The translations under genes were made by a program, and so were the position numbers. DNA of 64,000 nucleotides from Paramecium pentaurelia (lineage: Eukaryota > Ciliophora > Oligohymenophorea > Peniculida > Parameciidae). The notes under the pieces are model-generated. The model saw only the letters and a list, made by a program, of their open reading frames with translations, was not told where the DNA came from and did no database searches. Location: NCBI GenBank assembly GCA_905183005.1, contig CAJJDO010000051.1:468495-532494 (forward strand). The letters are read 5' to 3'. Below, piece by piece: positions 1-12,522 of this stretch; position 1 is the first letter of the stretch; each line of letters opens with the position of its first letter.

Positions 1-249
1 AATTCAATCATTGAAATAATTTCATAAATAAACAGAAGCATTAAATTAACAAGACTTTATATTTTCAGATATAGAATTCAATGATATTCATAAGAAAATG
101 ATATTCGATGAATTTTTATCAAGAAATGAAATCAAAGCATTGATTTACAATTTGCTATGATATTCTAATTTGAAAGCAGTCCAAATTTTTATCTACATTA
201 AAATATTAATTATTAAAAACAATACATATTTGATATCATACACATAATG

Positions 250-708
250 TCATCTTTTACTCTTTTTTTATTATTATTACTTTTTCATAGGCTATTTATT
301 TTACAGTTTATTTGTCAATTCTTCCATTCTTAATTGAACTTATCTTTCAATTTCTTTTTTTTATTCTTAACGAAGAGTTTCCTCTATTCGTTTTAAATCC
401 TATAAGCGTTACATTTCCATTCTATGAAACTCAATTTATTATTAAGTGACAATTTGCTTTTATTCAACTTATTTATTCTTCACCTCTTCTTCTTTTTTCT
501 CTTACATACTTTTCATTGCCTTCTCCTATTTTCTCTATTTACTTGATTTATTCTTCTTGGTTTTCTCATTTTCTTTCTTTCCTTAGATTTATTAATATTG
601 GTTTTAGACATTTGATTGATTCTGTACTTCTTATTGTTATAACTAATTTTATTGTAGAGGTTATTCATCTTCCCATTTCACTATGCCAATACATTTTAAG
701 AATAGCAT
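250..708 (-). CDS. small Gln/Lys/Glu-rich coiled-coil protein
   Basis: An uninterrupted 152-codon frame in the ciliate code, from ATG at 708 to TGA at 250-252. After a short N-terminal stretch (MLFLKCIGIVKWEDEQ) comes a Gln/Asn-rich segment, then a long charged part dense in K, E, Q and R (QEKKEEEVKNKQ, RIEETLRQEQKKEIERQ) that should form a single helix or coiled coil, ending in a basic KKSKR tail. The family is not recognised; the composition would suit a structural or filament-associated protein, but that is inference. Many glutamines are TAA/TAG, so the gene disappears under the standard code. The hydrophobic first residues could instead come from a misread start, since an internal Met lies further down. 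Confidence 0.6.
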
Positions 709-1013
709 AATAAAATAGTAAAATATCTTTAGCAATACAAAGAGTCCGAATATAGCTTATATTGTTTATAACATTAATTTATTTAATTAGTATGACACAA
801 ATAATTTTATATATATTTCTTACAATATACATTATAATAATTAAATAATTGATTTATCAAAAATTATTAATAGATTTGAATATCTTGTTAAATATTATAA
901 TTTGTATTAATAAATAAGTATAAATAATAATAGAAATTTAGTACTAAATACCATAATTTGTAAGCAATATTATAATAAAAAAATAAAAATATATTTTTTA
1001 TTCATTTATTTGT
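709..1013. other. AT-rich intergenic spacer
   Basis: About 300 bp of nearly pure A/T between two same-strand genes. I see no coding signal, RNA or repeat in it. Confidence 0.6.
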
Positions 1014-3196
1014 TCAACCAGAATAGATGTATCTTTAATAATGACTTAATTTAAAGTCTCTTATACCCCATGTATAAACAATACTATTAGAATTGCTAGT
1101 TGAAATTTACAAAAATATTTAAGAATTTGAATGTTCGTATATTTCTTCAATTGTAAAAATGTTACTATTAGTTGATGCATCACAATATAACATTGTTTAT
1201 GTTTTTATATATCTTAGAAAAACTTGCTTTCCATCAATAGAAAAAGTAAGTTAAATATCTTCATTTGCTGGTGCTTTAACAATAATTTTGAATTCAATTT
1301 TAATCTTTTCATGTTGAGGAATATTTTTAATGATTTTTCTAAGACTTGATGTTTAATCTAATTATGAAACACCTCCAAATAAGGTTTTAGAAGAACAAAG
1401 AGATAATGAAAATGTTGTTGGTGTATATACCCAATCTTTCCAGTCATCACTAACTAAATTCAAACTAGCAAATTCAGTAGAAATTACTCTCCTATCAAGT
1501 GTTAATACAAAATTTCTTATTCCCCAAAATCCAGTAGCTGTTACAATTTAATTTGTGTACATTTGTACAATAAGTGTATTTTATGAATGTGCAATATTAG
1601 TAATATTAACTATTATTCTTTTATCATAATCATCATCAACACTACATAAAGGTAGTCCATCACTAATTGTTACAGCAGGTAAAGACACTTATCTAACTTC
1701 AACATCATCTACTAATACAAAGAGTTTTTCTCCTGTAAATTTATCTATTTAAAATAGAGTAAATGATATTGAAATTGTAGTATGAGGTTATGTAAGATAA
1801 AATACTTTTTAAAAGTGATTATTTCCTTAAAAGAATTTAGTAGTAGTTGATACTAGACTTTCCATACATCTTAAAGTAGATAATTGAGTTGGTTGAATCA
1901 TTTGCCAACCATCATTATTTGTAAAAGTTGTTTCTGTAAAAATTGAATAGAATAGTTATTATGTATAAAGAATATCATCTTAACAACCTGATGGACCTGG
2001 TCCTTTGCAAGAATATATACAGGAACTATGACATGGTTTGATATAAATTTCAAAATCTCGTATTCCCCATCTTATTGATTAATCACTAAATATATAATCA
2101 GTAGGATAAGTAGCAAAATTTAAAAATTATTTGTTATGACTTGCTTCAAAACTAACATTTTCTAGAATTTCTCCAGAAATTTATTCAGGATCGTTATCAT
2201 ATCCACAAATATGAGGTGGTAATGTTGTTTTTACTCCAAATGTTGATGTGATTATTATATTTCCATCAACTTCTGCCATCCAATTATATTTATATTGTGA
2301 CAAAATATTGTATAATAACTAGAAATAGGAAATCTTAACTTTATAATGTAGAGGTAATTATATTGTTTTCTGAAATTATTAATTTAATCTACCCAAACCA
2401 AAGAAAAGAATATCAATGCTTTAATCTAAATAATGTTAATTTCATTTCTTACATTAACATCTTTTTATTGAAATATAAGAATTTTTATCTAAATTGTTAA
2501 ATTTAGCACTCATATACCATCCTTCTGTGTCAAAAGTCAAAAATTATTAATTTATTAATGATCTATATTACAGTTTCCAATCATTACAAACAACTGCATT
2601 ATCACATGAATCACATCCATTTGGACATGTTAAAACATATAAGTAAAAATCTCTAAAACCAAGAGATAAATCATCAGTTGGATAACTTTATCCAAAATAC
2701 ACTTAAATGTACACAGAAGTAGCATAATGAAACTCATAATTATCGAAATAACTTTTCTAATATATTTACCTTCCAACTTTTTAATTCAGATATGATACTA
2801 ATGATTTCAATGCAGATGTTTTGCCATCAATTTTCATTACTCCTTCAGTGTAATCAAAGGAGGAAATTATTTTACTTTCATAATATATGCAAATACATTA
2901 ATATAGTCCCTTTAACTCTAATAGCATAATGAGGTGGTAGTGAATAAAACACTTTAGTAATTCCATCCCCTTTTAATTACCATCCTGATAAAACATTCAG
3001 TCCTATATAATTTTAATTATCATAAGCTTCTATCCCAAAATCATTATGATTTCTTGAATAAACCATCCATCCTAATAATCAAAAATGATCATCTACCTTC
3101 ATTTGTAGTAAAATCATTTGTTGTAAACGAGGATGCAAATAACACTTCGGCTCCTAACACTTGATTAATAAAACACAGAAACATAATTTAAAACAT
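1014..3196 (-). CDS. secreted Cys-rich protein with repeated WGIRDF modules
   Basis: ATG at 3196 starts a clear signal peptide (MFQIMFLCFINQVLGA). Three short introns are inferred: 3072-3096 (25 nt), 2875-2896 (22 nt, ends AAG) and 2426-2452 (27 nt); removing them gives 702 aa ending at TGA 1014-1016. The protein is built from repeated modules, each with a G-[IF]-R-[DN]-F signature: LGFRDFYLYV followed by C-x3-C-x2-C, WGIRDFEIYI followed by a C-x3-C-x3-C run and GPGPSGC, GFWGIRNF, and a C-terminal WGIRDFKLS. LPPHY-type motifs precede some modules. This is the style of the large ciliate families of extracellular proteins with growth-factor-receptor/furin-like Cys repeats. It is probably exported to the cell surface or medium. 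Ligand and role are unknown, and there is no convincing TM segment. Confidence 0.75.
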
Positions 3197-3448
3197 CTCT
3201 AATAACTTTAATCATTAACTTAAATTAATTTCTCGCCTTTATGAATACTATAAATAAAGATGAAAACGAAAACCTAGTTATTTCTAGAATTGACATTATA
3301 AATGTCTTAAAAAGTTAGGACAAATGAGAAATCACATTAAAATTCTTTAATTAACAAGTTTTTACATTCTCACCACCAACTTATGGTTAGAGTTAAGGAT
3401 AAAAAATATTAATGACATTCTAAAAAAAATTATAAAAAATTTAAGCAT

Positions 3449-4722
3449 TCAATTAAATTAAAATATTTTGGTGTTGTTTATAATACTCTTTTTTGATTTT
3501 ATTAGAAATTATTATTATTACTTCTCTTAATATTAATAACCTTAAAATTATTCTTGATTTTCTCTTATCAAATGTTAATGTAATCTTATTATTTAATTGT
3601 TCTCTTCATCTTCATAAAATATCTGTGATTTATCAAAATTATCTTAATTATTAGGAATAAATGGAGCTTTCAATTATTTTTGAATAAGTAATTCAAATGA
3701 AAAATTCTTAAACCATTTATGCTATCTTGGATATATTAATCTATTCTATGGTTTCCTTTGCAATAGCATATTTATGAAATCAATTGATTCATTAGACCAA
3801 CCTTCATTAGATCTTTGAATCTACACTTATTTAGCAAGAATCTATTCTCTAATTTCTCTTCTATTTCCATAATATGGTCTTCTTCCTGTCATAAATTCAT
3901 AACAGATTACTCCCAAAGCAAAAAAATCTACAGCTGCTCCATGATCTTATCTAAATATTACTTCAGGTGCCATATAACCAGGTGTACCACTAGTTTCGAA
4001 ATTTTCACCTGTTTTTTTAATAGCTACACCAAGATCAGTGATACGAACATAACCTTAATTATCTAAAATCAAATTTTCTGGTTTGATATCTCTATGTATT
4101 ATATTGTTCTCATGCAAATATTCTAATCCTACAATGATACATGCAGCAAAAAATTCTATTTAAAAAATTTATATATTGAAATACTTGTCTATTCTTCTGT
4201 AAATTTTCTCAATCTTCCTAAATGAAATCTCAAATCACCACCTCCTAAATAATCTAAGACTAAATAGAGATTTTGATTATCCTGAAATGCTGAAAAAACA
4301 TTGATTAAAAAATTATGTCGTAATTCAGTTAAAAATTATAATTCTCTCATAATACTATGTACACTTTATTTCAAAAGCACTAATGCCTTACTGATTTCTT
4401 TCATAGCATAGACTTATTTTTTATAAATAACTTTCCAAACTCTTCCAAATCCACCCACTCCAATAACATATTACATTAGAAAATGATGTTTATTTAGAGC
4501 GACATCCACTTCTACTGAATTGTCTTTTGAATGTTATCTAGTATTTGAAGTATATTTTGAAGGTGCTTTTTTTTCAGACATTCTCCTACGATTTATCATA
4601 TTTATATTTTGAAAGAGACCAATAAAGGAAATGTCATTCTTGTCTTGATTATTGTTTTTATGAGGTGAAGAATATCTTCGAATTGCTATTTTTAACTTTG
4701 TTTCTGTCATTGGATGACGCAA
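3449..4722 (-). CDS. AGC-type Ser/Thr protein kinase, STK32/YANK-like
   Basis: A complete kinase domain in the ciliate code: Gly loop GVGGFGRV, ATP-binding lysine in YAMKEIS, the GGDLRFHL motif, catalytic HRDIKPEN, ITDLG in the DFG position, GTPGYMAPE activation segment, and the subdomain IX region with GRRPYYGN. The DFG is DLG, which is common in active kinases. One 29-nt intron (4156-4184, GTA...TAG) interrupts the segment before HRD; removing it restores frame. The FQD...LRFHL and GRRPY features resemble the STK32/YANK branch of AGC kinases, though the assignment to that branch is from memory of the motifs. The N-terminal ~75 residues are basic and Asn-rich; the C-terminal tail is Gln-rich. 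The start could be 4722 or the Met four codons later. Probably catalytically active; substrates unknown. Confidence 0.85.
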
Positions 4723-4941
4723 GCTAATTAATTTTAATTAATAAACAGCATTAATTATAATGTGTCAATCTATCCTATTCTCATTTTTATATGATTATTA
4801 TTTTTTAATAAATGGTATCATTTATATACAATGATTATTTCTTTAATTATAATCAATTTACATCTCATATATTTATGATAATTATAATTAATATTTATAT
4901 GAAATTAGAAGGAAAAGGTAGTCTAAATTAAATTAATTATT

Positions 4942-7261
4942 ATGCTATATAAAGTCTTAACAAAAATTTCATATTTTGATAGGTTTGGAGCAGAAGTGAA
5001 GTTAAATTTCAGAAAAAAAGAGACTCATTAATCTCCTTTTGGAGGTTTCTGTACAATTTTACTAGTCTTAGTTTTGACAGTGATATTCATCAGAGGAGCA
5101 ATTGGTTTGATAAAAAAAGAAACATTCACTGTATTAAATATAATTAATCTAATAAGATTTCTTCCACAAAAATACTCAATGTTGATCCTCCAATTACTTA
5201 ACTCTAATTTAATGATTTCATGATCGCATTCTAAGCAGAAAATCTCATTGGAAATAGAACCAAAAGATTACTTAATTTCATATTTACTTCAAATGTGTAA
5301 ATGATGGATGAAAATGGAAATATGACCAAAACAGAAACATCATCTTATAATTTAGAATAATGTACTATATAACATTTTGTTGAATTTGACTAATCAAATA
5401 CATATAATGTAGTAATTTATACTCATTTTAGAAATTACTGAAAGACCAATTATCTGATTATTACTGTCTTCCACTGAATTACAGTCTTTAAATTTAAGGT
5501 ACATACAAATCAAATATATTTTAATATGGTAAAATTTAGGTAATGATTTGTTCTACAGATGATTGTTATTCAACTGCTGAAATCCTACAATTCTAATAAT
5601 TAGGTTATTTTAATAACAGTTTTAAAATTAACACTTTAATGCTAAACAGAGTACCAAATTTAAATATGGAGAGTAATTACATTTCCTATATATATTCTGA
5701 TTATTACATATAAGCTAAAATTGGATAAGAAACCAAGACTGATGTATTTTTAGAATAACAATAATTATCAATAGAGAAATCAGTCATTCCTGGAATCAAA
5801 GCAATAGAACAAGATTCAGTATTTTCAATTATGGATAATAAATTACAATCTTCTTCTGTTTTTACTTCAAATATAACAAAAGTTGCTTCTTTTTTTATTA
5901 GATTGTCATAATCTGAAATACATTATTATAAAGAGTATTATCGATTTGATGAATTATTTTCTTATGTTGGAGGAATCACTTAATTTTTAGCTACAATTCT
6001 AGGTTATTTCATATTGAGATATAATTAAACAGGATTATAAATTAAATTAGCTAATGCTTTATATTAATTTGATATGCCAGAGAAAAAAAAAGGTGAGATG
6101 GTATTCTCATTTGAAACATTAGTAAATAAAATATTTGAATCTCTTAAATCTATAGAAGATGTAGTATCAAAATTTAAGAATAGTGCTTAAAGAGTTATCA
6201 CATTAACAAGATTGGCAGGAGCACTTAAATTTACAAATTAATCTGTCTAGTAAAATGATAAGATTGATGAAGAAATTGCAAATTAAATAACACTTAGATT
6301 AGAAACTTAAAATGAAAATTTAAAGTCTGAAAAATGTCAATATTCTCATGAAAGTAATTAAACATTTTATTTGGAATAAGATAAAAAGAAATTTCTAACA
6401 CTTATAATTTAATTAATTTTGGAAAGTAGAAAAAAACTATCATTTGGTGTTCATTTCATAGCTAAATAAGTATCTGGTTCTTTAAAGAAAAATACAAAAA
6501 TCAATTATTAATCATAATTATTTGAAAAATCTAGAAACATGATATTAAGGGATATGGATATTCTAGTAATTATGAGTAAATTATAAGAAATTGAAAAAAT
6601 TAAACATGTCATTTTTAATAAAACATAAAGAAAAATATTTAACTATTTATAAAAACCTGTTGTTTGTGTTAAAGATAAAATCAATTAATTTAAATATGAT
6701 CAAAGTATAATTCAAAGTGATCTTTAACATAAAAGAGAAGATGCTCTTAGATTAACAAGGTCTTCCAAATCTTTACTTGGAGTAAGATAAAAATTCAATA
6801 CTGAAAAGAAATTTAAAAAACTTTATGAAGCTTATGAAAATCTAGCACTTTCAGAAGATAAAGACGAAACTGAAAAAATAATTAATCAACGTCTATTAGA
6901 ATTAGTAGAGCCAACTATATAATATAGTTTTAATTCTCTTGTTGAAATAGAAAAATTATCTAGATAACTAAGATATAATAAAAAAAAGAGAGTAGCTACC
7001 AATATTTTGAAACCAAAAACTGTTAAATTAGGATCATAAAATGATATTGAAGAGGATGCAGAAAAAAATGATGAAATAGATTCCTTCACTCTCAATTTCT
7101 AAAAAAAAGACAATTTTCATAAGAGATCACCATAAATTTTGACTGACAATAGATTTAAAAATTATAATTATATGTAGAATTCTAAAAGATTACTAAAAGA
7201 TGTTAAATTGTATCAGGTTCAATCTAAATAAGATTTAATGGATTAAGAGATTTTGTTCTGA
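4942..7261 (+). CDS. ciliate-specific two-TM membrane protein
   Basis: Two introns are inferred: 5131-5156 (26 nt, ends AAG) and 5409-5431 (23 nt). They leave 756 aa ending at TGA 7259-7261. Near the N terminus SYFDRFG and SPFGGFCT precede one TM helix (around residues 35-60). A roughly 300-residue probably luminal or extracellular part follows, then a second hydrophobic segment around GGITQFLATILGYFIL. The last ~330 residues are hydrophilic and highly charged, probably cytoplasmic. The DRFG / GGF / second-TM GGI-Q-FL layout recurs in the gene at 21437-23273, so this looks like one of a ciliate family of unknown function. The divergent start 220 bp from the kinase gene implies a shared promoter region. 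Confidence 0.8.
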
Positions 7262-8329
7262 TTAAATATATTTAATTAAACTCAACCTCTTTTTATCTTC
7301 TATTATTATATATAAAAACAAACTAATTCTAAATAATTAAAGAATCAAAGAGATTATCAATTACAATATCTCTGTTTTTTTTAATTAAAATCTAATTACT
7401 AAATTTTGTAAGTTGGAAATTTATAATATAAACATATCATATGATTATTTATATATTTAATTGCAATCTACAAATATTTTTGAATCCTTTTCATTTGGAA
7501 GAAATAATTGGATTAAATTAATATTAATAATTATGTAAAATAGATTCTTTGAGTTAAATTTTATAGAGACAAACTATAAAGAATAGTTTTTAAACACTTT
7601 CATGATCTTTTTCTATGACAACTGCATATTTGGATTCATTTATTTATTAATAAAATTCAGCTAAATAATTTAAAGAAAAGGGATCTCTTTTTCAATGAGA
7701 TATCATAAATTTCATGGTTCAATTAGGGGACTTCACTAATTTCAATAGAACTAGATAAAATTCAAACATATCAATAATTATTAATTGTGACTTTTAAAAT
7801 CTTTAGAATATGATGAAAATTTTGAACACAAGAACACTTATCTATAGTCAAAATTGGTATAAATAGAAATGGATAATAATACTTAATCATATTTGTTGTA
7901 TGTATGAAAATTAGATTGAATAAGTGAAGAATTTGAAAAAAATGTTTATGGACTTCCCACTTAGAAATTATTTAATAAAAAGGTATGATATTATCAATTA
8001 GATTCATGATAATAATATAAACCAAAGACTATTATCAAAATTGTTAATTCAGGAACATTATAAAATAAATATTCATGAATCAAACATATACTGTCCATTT
8101 ACATTAATAAATCCAAAAATTTAAATAACATTATATATTTATTATAAAACTCAAATATATTGTGTACATAATATTCTCTGTTTATAGTTTATTAATATGT
8201 ATCATTGATTGTTTGTATTATTCTCATAGTTATAGATTCATATTCAAAAATTGTAAAAATCTGATGATTAATATATATTTATACACATAATTAAGATATT
8301 TTATTTAAATAATATTATTACTTGGACTT
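7262..8329. other. gene-free AT-rich region
   Basis: About 1.07 kb with no frame that keeps a protein-like composition on either strand once introns are allowed. There are short AT palindromes only. It could hold the 3' UTR, promoters, or a fully decayed gene. Confidence 0.5.
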
Positions 8330-9025
8330 ATGTCTCAAATTAGACATTGTAGAATATGCAATAATGCTCATAAATTCAAAATTAAAGGTCTTTTGTCTTA
8401 TCCTAAACACTTTCCAGACAAAAGTATCCACAAATACTATTAAAGATTAATGAAAAAGTTTGAGGAACACAACATCTAATAAGTTCCATTTTCAGATGAT
8501 CATATATGCTACAATATAGAAAATGACATTTGTGAACATTGCTGGTTGTTTATGCATCAAGGATTCTAATGTTCAAAATGTTAAATCTACATACATAATA
8601 ATGATAAGGAATCTAAGATTTGTACCTTGTGCAATGCGTAATATTGCATATATTGTGAAAACCCTTTAGAATTATTCTCTCAAAATAAATTATGTCAAAC
8701 CTGTGAAGAAAATAAGAATGAATCATTTGGAACACCTAGCTTTCTAATTTCCTTTTTTATATCTTTATTAATTCCTTGCTTTGCATGTAGTTTCTTTTTA
8801 AAAAAAATGATTAAAACAATAGAAAGATTTCAATACACTACTTACTAATACACTTTTGCCATTATAACCTTTGTAATAATATTCCCATTCATTTACATTA
8901 TATCAATCATTGGTTTCTTGGCATTAATGATCTTCAAGCTATCTATATGTATACTTGATTTTTTGCAAAGCTCAAAAACAGTTAGAATGATCTCAAAATA
9001 TCTATGTGTTTATAAATCAAAATGA
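8330..9025 (+). CDS. Cys-rich zinc-binding protein with C-terminal membrane segments
   Basis: An intronless 231-codon gene. The first ~130 residues hold a dense series of CxxC pairs (CRICNN, CEHCWLF, CSKC, CTLCNAQYCIYC, CQTCEE), which suggests two or three zinc sites of RING/IBR or ribbon type. Two strongly hydrophobic stretches follow, around residues 140-165 and 185-215, and then a short basic tail (MISKYLCVYKSK). The Cys-rich part followed by TM helices recalls RBR-type E3 ligases anchored in membranes, but the spacing does not let me assign it to that family. Function unknown; membrane location is inferred from the hydrophobic segments. Confidence 0.75.
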
Positions 9026-9105
9026 TATATTTATTTTTTAATGAATAACCCTTACACTATCTATAAATGTTATGTTAATTAAATTATATTATTGGTCATT
9101 CAAAT

Positions 9106-9816
9106 ATGTATAAATTTTCAAGTCTAAGAAAACCTTCTGTCTATTTTATATTAGGAGGTACTAATCAAATTATATAAAAGGACCTGGCTCAGGTAAAGGT
9201 ACTTAATGTGAATTGTTAAGTAAAAATTTAAAATTTGTACATCTTTCTGCTGGACAATTACTGAGAGATGCTGTAATTATTCGAAATTATAATTTTAGAT
9301 TACAAGTAATTCTAAGCACAAGATTACTATTGAAAATTGCATAAATAATGGAGTTATTGTTCCTGTAATTTATCCTAATTGATGTTTTTTAGAGTCATGT
9401 AACAATCAATTTATTGGATAAAGCAATTTTTGATAATTTAAGTTTCGATACATTTCTAATAGATGGATTCCCAAGAAATTATGAAAATATGTAAAGTTGG
9501 ATAGATTTGATGGATCATAAAATTAATTTTAAGAGTGTTATTTATATTCATTGTTCAAGAGTATTACAATTTGTTGTATATAATTCAGCAAAATATGATC
9601 TTAAGAATATAGGAAAGATCAAAAACAAGTGGAAGATCAGATGATAATTTATAAATTTTGGAAAAGAGATTCATTACTTATTAAAATGATACATAAAAAA
9701 TAATAGATCATTATCGAAATCTTAATAAATTAATTGAAATTGATGGAGATAATTCTATAAATATAGTGTAAGCATAAATATTAGAATTACTTAATAAAAC
9801 CCTGATTCATTTATGA
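9106..9816 (+). CDS. nucleoside monophosphate kinase (UMP/CMP kinase-like)
   Basis: Four small introns are inferred: 9158-9180 (23 nt, ends AAG), 9273-9298 (26), 9365-9392 (28) and 9561-9588 (28, ends CAG). Splicing gives 201 aa, the usual size for UMP/CMP kinases. The family signatures survive splicing: P-loop GGPGSGKGTQ, HLSAGQLLRD (NMP-binding), the family core DGFPRN, and RSKTSGRSDDN, the short-lid form with arginines that position the phosphates. It would transfer phosphate from ATP to a nucleoside monophosphate in the cytosol. The first intron falls inside the P-loop codons, so correct splicing is needed for activity. The short lid favours UMP/CMP kinase or a type 1 adenylate kinase over the long-lid form. 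Substrate cannot be fixed by eye. Confidence 0.85.
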
Positions 9817-9906
9817 AATTAGACAATTGTAGTTTATTAAAGCAATAATTGAATTATAGAATAGATCACTAAATTGTAATTTATATTTAAAAATTTATAA
9901 TGTTAC

Positions 9907-10022
9907 CATACGATGGAGTTCAAAGAGCTAATAAATGCTCCCCGAGGCTGGAGTATGATCTTAATTTTCATCGTATTCCTATCCTAGGTTGATATAAATA
10001 TCATCTAAGTACACATACGATG
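9907..10022. ncRNA. possible structured non-coding RNA
   Basis: The spacer here is much less AT-rich than its surroundings. ATACGATG at 9908-9915 is complementary to CATCGTAT at 9969-9976 and would close a ~70-nt stem-loop. Inside it GAGC/GCTC and CTCC/GGAG can form smaller hairpins, the latter with loop CCGAGGCT. CATACGATG recurs directly at 10014-10022. No tRNA, U-snRNA or SRP signature could be matched. Boundaries and strand are uncertain. Confidence 0.25.
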
Positions 10023-10428
10023 CTTGCTCTAAATTTCATATCAATTAAACACATTATTATTATTTATGTTTGATATGAATATTATTATGGGATTTCTATA
10101 TTAATATTCATATAATACATCTCTAATTAGCTAAAATTGTATAATTATAGATTAACCAAAAAGACAATTAATGTTGTGGTTTTGATTATCTCAGGATATT
10201 ATAGAAATATTATAGGTTATATCAAATCTACAAGCATTTTTTGAGTTAATCCTACTCTTATTTTTATATAAGAATTAGTGAAAGATTTAATTGAATATGA
10301 TAATCTAAAATATAAATCTGATGAAACTAATGTATAATATTTAGATTTGGTAAGAATTATGTATATATATATTTAACTTATATTTATTTCTAAATGTTTA
10401 ATTAAATATAAAATTAACGATTTTCAAA

Positions 10429-12522
10429 ATGGATCAATAACATTAGTAGCATTTTCAAACTATAGAATGTGTTGTTTCTGAAAGATTAACAAGCAGAGCT
10501 AAATCTTAAAGTAAAGATACTATACAAGTCTTATCACCTAAATAAAATATAGTCTATGTCAAAAGATAACCATAATAAATCATAACAACTACTCAAGCAC
10601 CTATCAGAACTGAAACCTTTGTCAAACCTATTATTTAATAAGTACAAAAAGTTTAGGTAGTTGATAATAGAGAAGAAGTTGAATTTTATAAAAGTAAATG
10701 TCTAATATATGAAAAATAAATCAGTGAACTCAACATTGAAGTTACTAGATTGAGATCTAATCCTACAATCTAGGAAAAAATCACTTATGTTGAAGATTCA
10801 CATAAAGTAGCTGAATTGGAAAGATAATTACATATTTACCAAACTGAAATTAATAAAATAACTGCTTAATTGAAAGAAACAAACTTTGAAATCGAAACTC
10901 TCAAGATTAAGAATACTTAAATTACATCTTAATTGGTTTATTTTTAATAATAACACAGTGATTTTGATAAATTAAAGAAAACTTAAATTGATAGTGAACA
11001 ATATTATTAAAATGAAATCTAAAGATTAAATATACTTGTCTAATAGAGCTAAACTTAATTATAATCTTTATAAGCCACTCTAATAGATTCAAAGAAATAT
11101 GAATAATTGTACATCTAACTTTAATAAACTCAAACAACTTTAACTAATGAGTTGGAAAGATGTACCTAGGTATTGAAGATCAAACAAGAAGAATTTGAAA
11201 CTACAAAATTATAGTTTATAAAAGACTTAGAAATTTAATCATTAAGACTTAAGGATTTCGATAGAGAAAATAAAGAATTAAAATAAAGAGAATATTCAAT
11301 CTAATAATAATTTGAAAGATTAAATAAAGAATACTAAGATCTAAGTGATAGATACAATAATGATATCAGATCCAAAAATGATGAAATTGCTAGATTGACT
11401 TCTGTTACTCAAACATTATAATTGACATTCCAAGATACTTCTAAATTTTAAGAATATGAACATAGATCTAAATTATAAAGTGAAGAAATTTAATTGCTCA
11501 ATTAAAAAATGAGAATAAAATAGGATGAAATTGATAAATGTAAATTGCAATTACATTAATACAATCTTTAATTATAGGAATACTCTAAATATGTTGATTT
11601 TGAATCTAGATATAGAAGTATTTAATAAGAATACGACAGGATTCACAATACTTTAAGAATGAAAATAGAAGAAAATGATAATCTAAGATCTTGCATTTCA
11701 AAATTACAATTAACAATTAGTGATAAATATAAATCAAATGATTATGAAAATAAAATTGCTTTATTGAGTTAAGAAATAGAAAGATTACACTAAAGTTTAA
11801 AAAGTAGGATGGATGAAAATGACAAATTAAGATAAGAACTTTACTCATTTTAATCATCACAAAATGACTAATAAATAGCAGTCCTTAACAGTGAAATTGA
11901 TAGGCTCAATGCACAACTTAGAAGTAAAAGTGAAGAATTAGAAAAAAATAGAAGCAATTTCAATTAATTTTAATATAACGAATCATCAAGACTTAAGGAA
12001 TTAGAATAGAAAAATGTTGTCTATTCAAATGAAATTGATAGATTAAGTAATTTAGTAAGAGTCAAAATTAATGAATCAGAATAATATAAATAAGAGTTGG
12101 CAAAAGTAAGAGATTAATCCTCTAAATTTACATAAATGTACAATGATAATGAAAAATTAACTTCCTTAATAAGAACTTTACAAGATGAATTAGATTAATC
12201 TAAAAGAAAATAGAAACTAGATGAATCTTATCTATATAATGAAAAAATTTAGGTCTTAATATAAGAATTAGATTCTTGGAAGACATAATTTATAACTTAA
12301 AATAGAGAATTTCATAAAAACTAAGAATTACTTATTTTAGCTTAAGCAGAATTAGATTCTTTAAAAAATAAAAGAACTTCAACATTGAAAGTATCAAATT
12401 ATTTTTATATATTTTAGACTGAATAATATTCTGATTGCAATAATGAAAATAAAGTAGAATTTAAAAAGAATCATACTTCATAACCTAGTTATATGTTAGG
12501 AATGTTAAATACCAAAAATTGA
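10429..12522 (+). CDS. long coiled-coil protein
   Basis: About 688 aa if the in-frame 27-nt GTA...TAG segment at 12391-12417 is an intron (697 aa if retained; it has no TGA and is a multiple of three). The first ~80 residues are Gln/Thr/Val-rich (QKVQVVDNREEVEFY). From there to about residue 650 the protein is an almost unbroken coiled coil with heptad-like I/L positions and repeated phrases such as NEIDRLN, SEEIQLLNQK and NEIDRLSNLV. There is no signal peptide or TM segment. It resembles ciliary or basal-body scaffolding proteins in general, but I cannot name an orthologue. A 59-bp piece of this gene recurs at 17602-17660. Confidence 0.8.

Noticed and set aside
516..710. Plus-strand 64-codon frame
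   Set aside because: It is the antisense shadow of the coiled-coil gene at 250-708.
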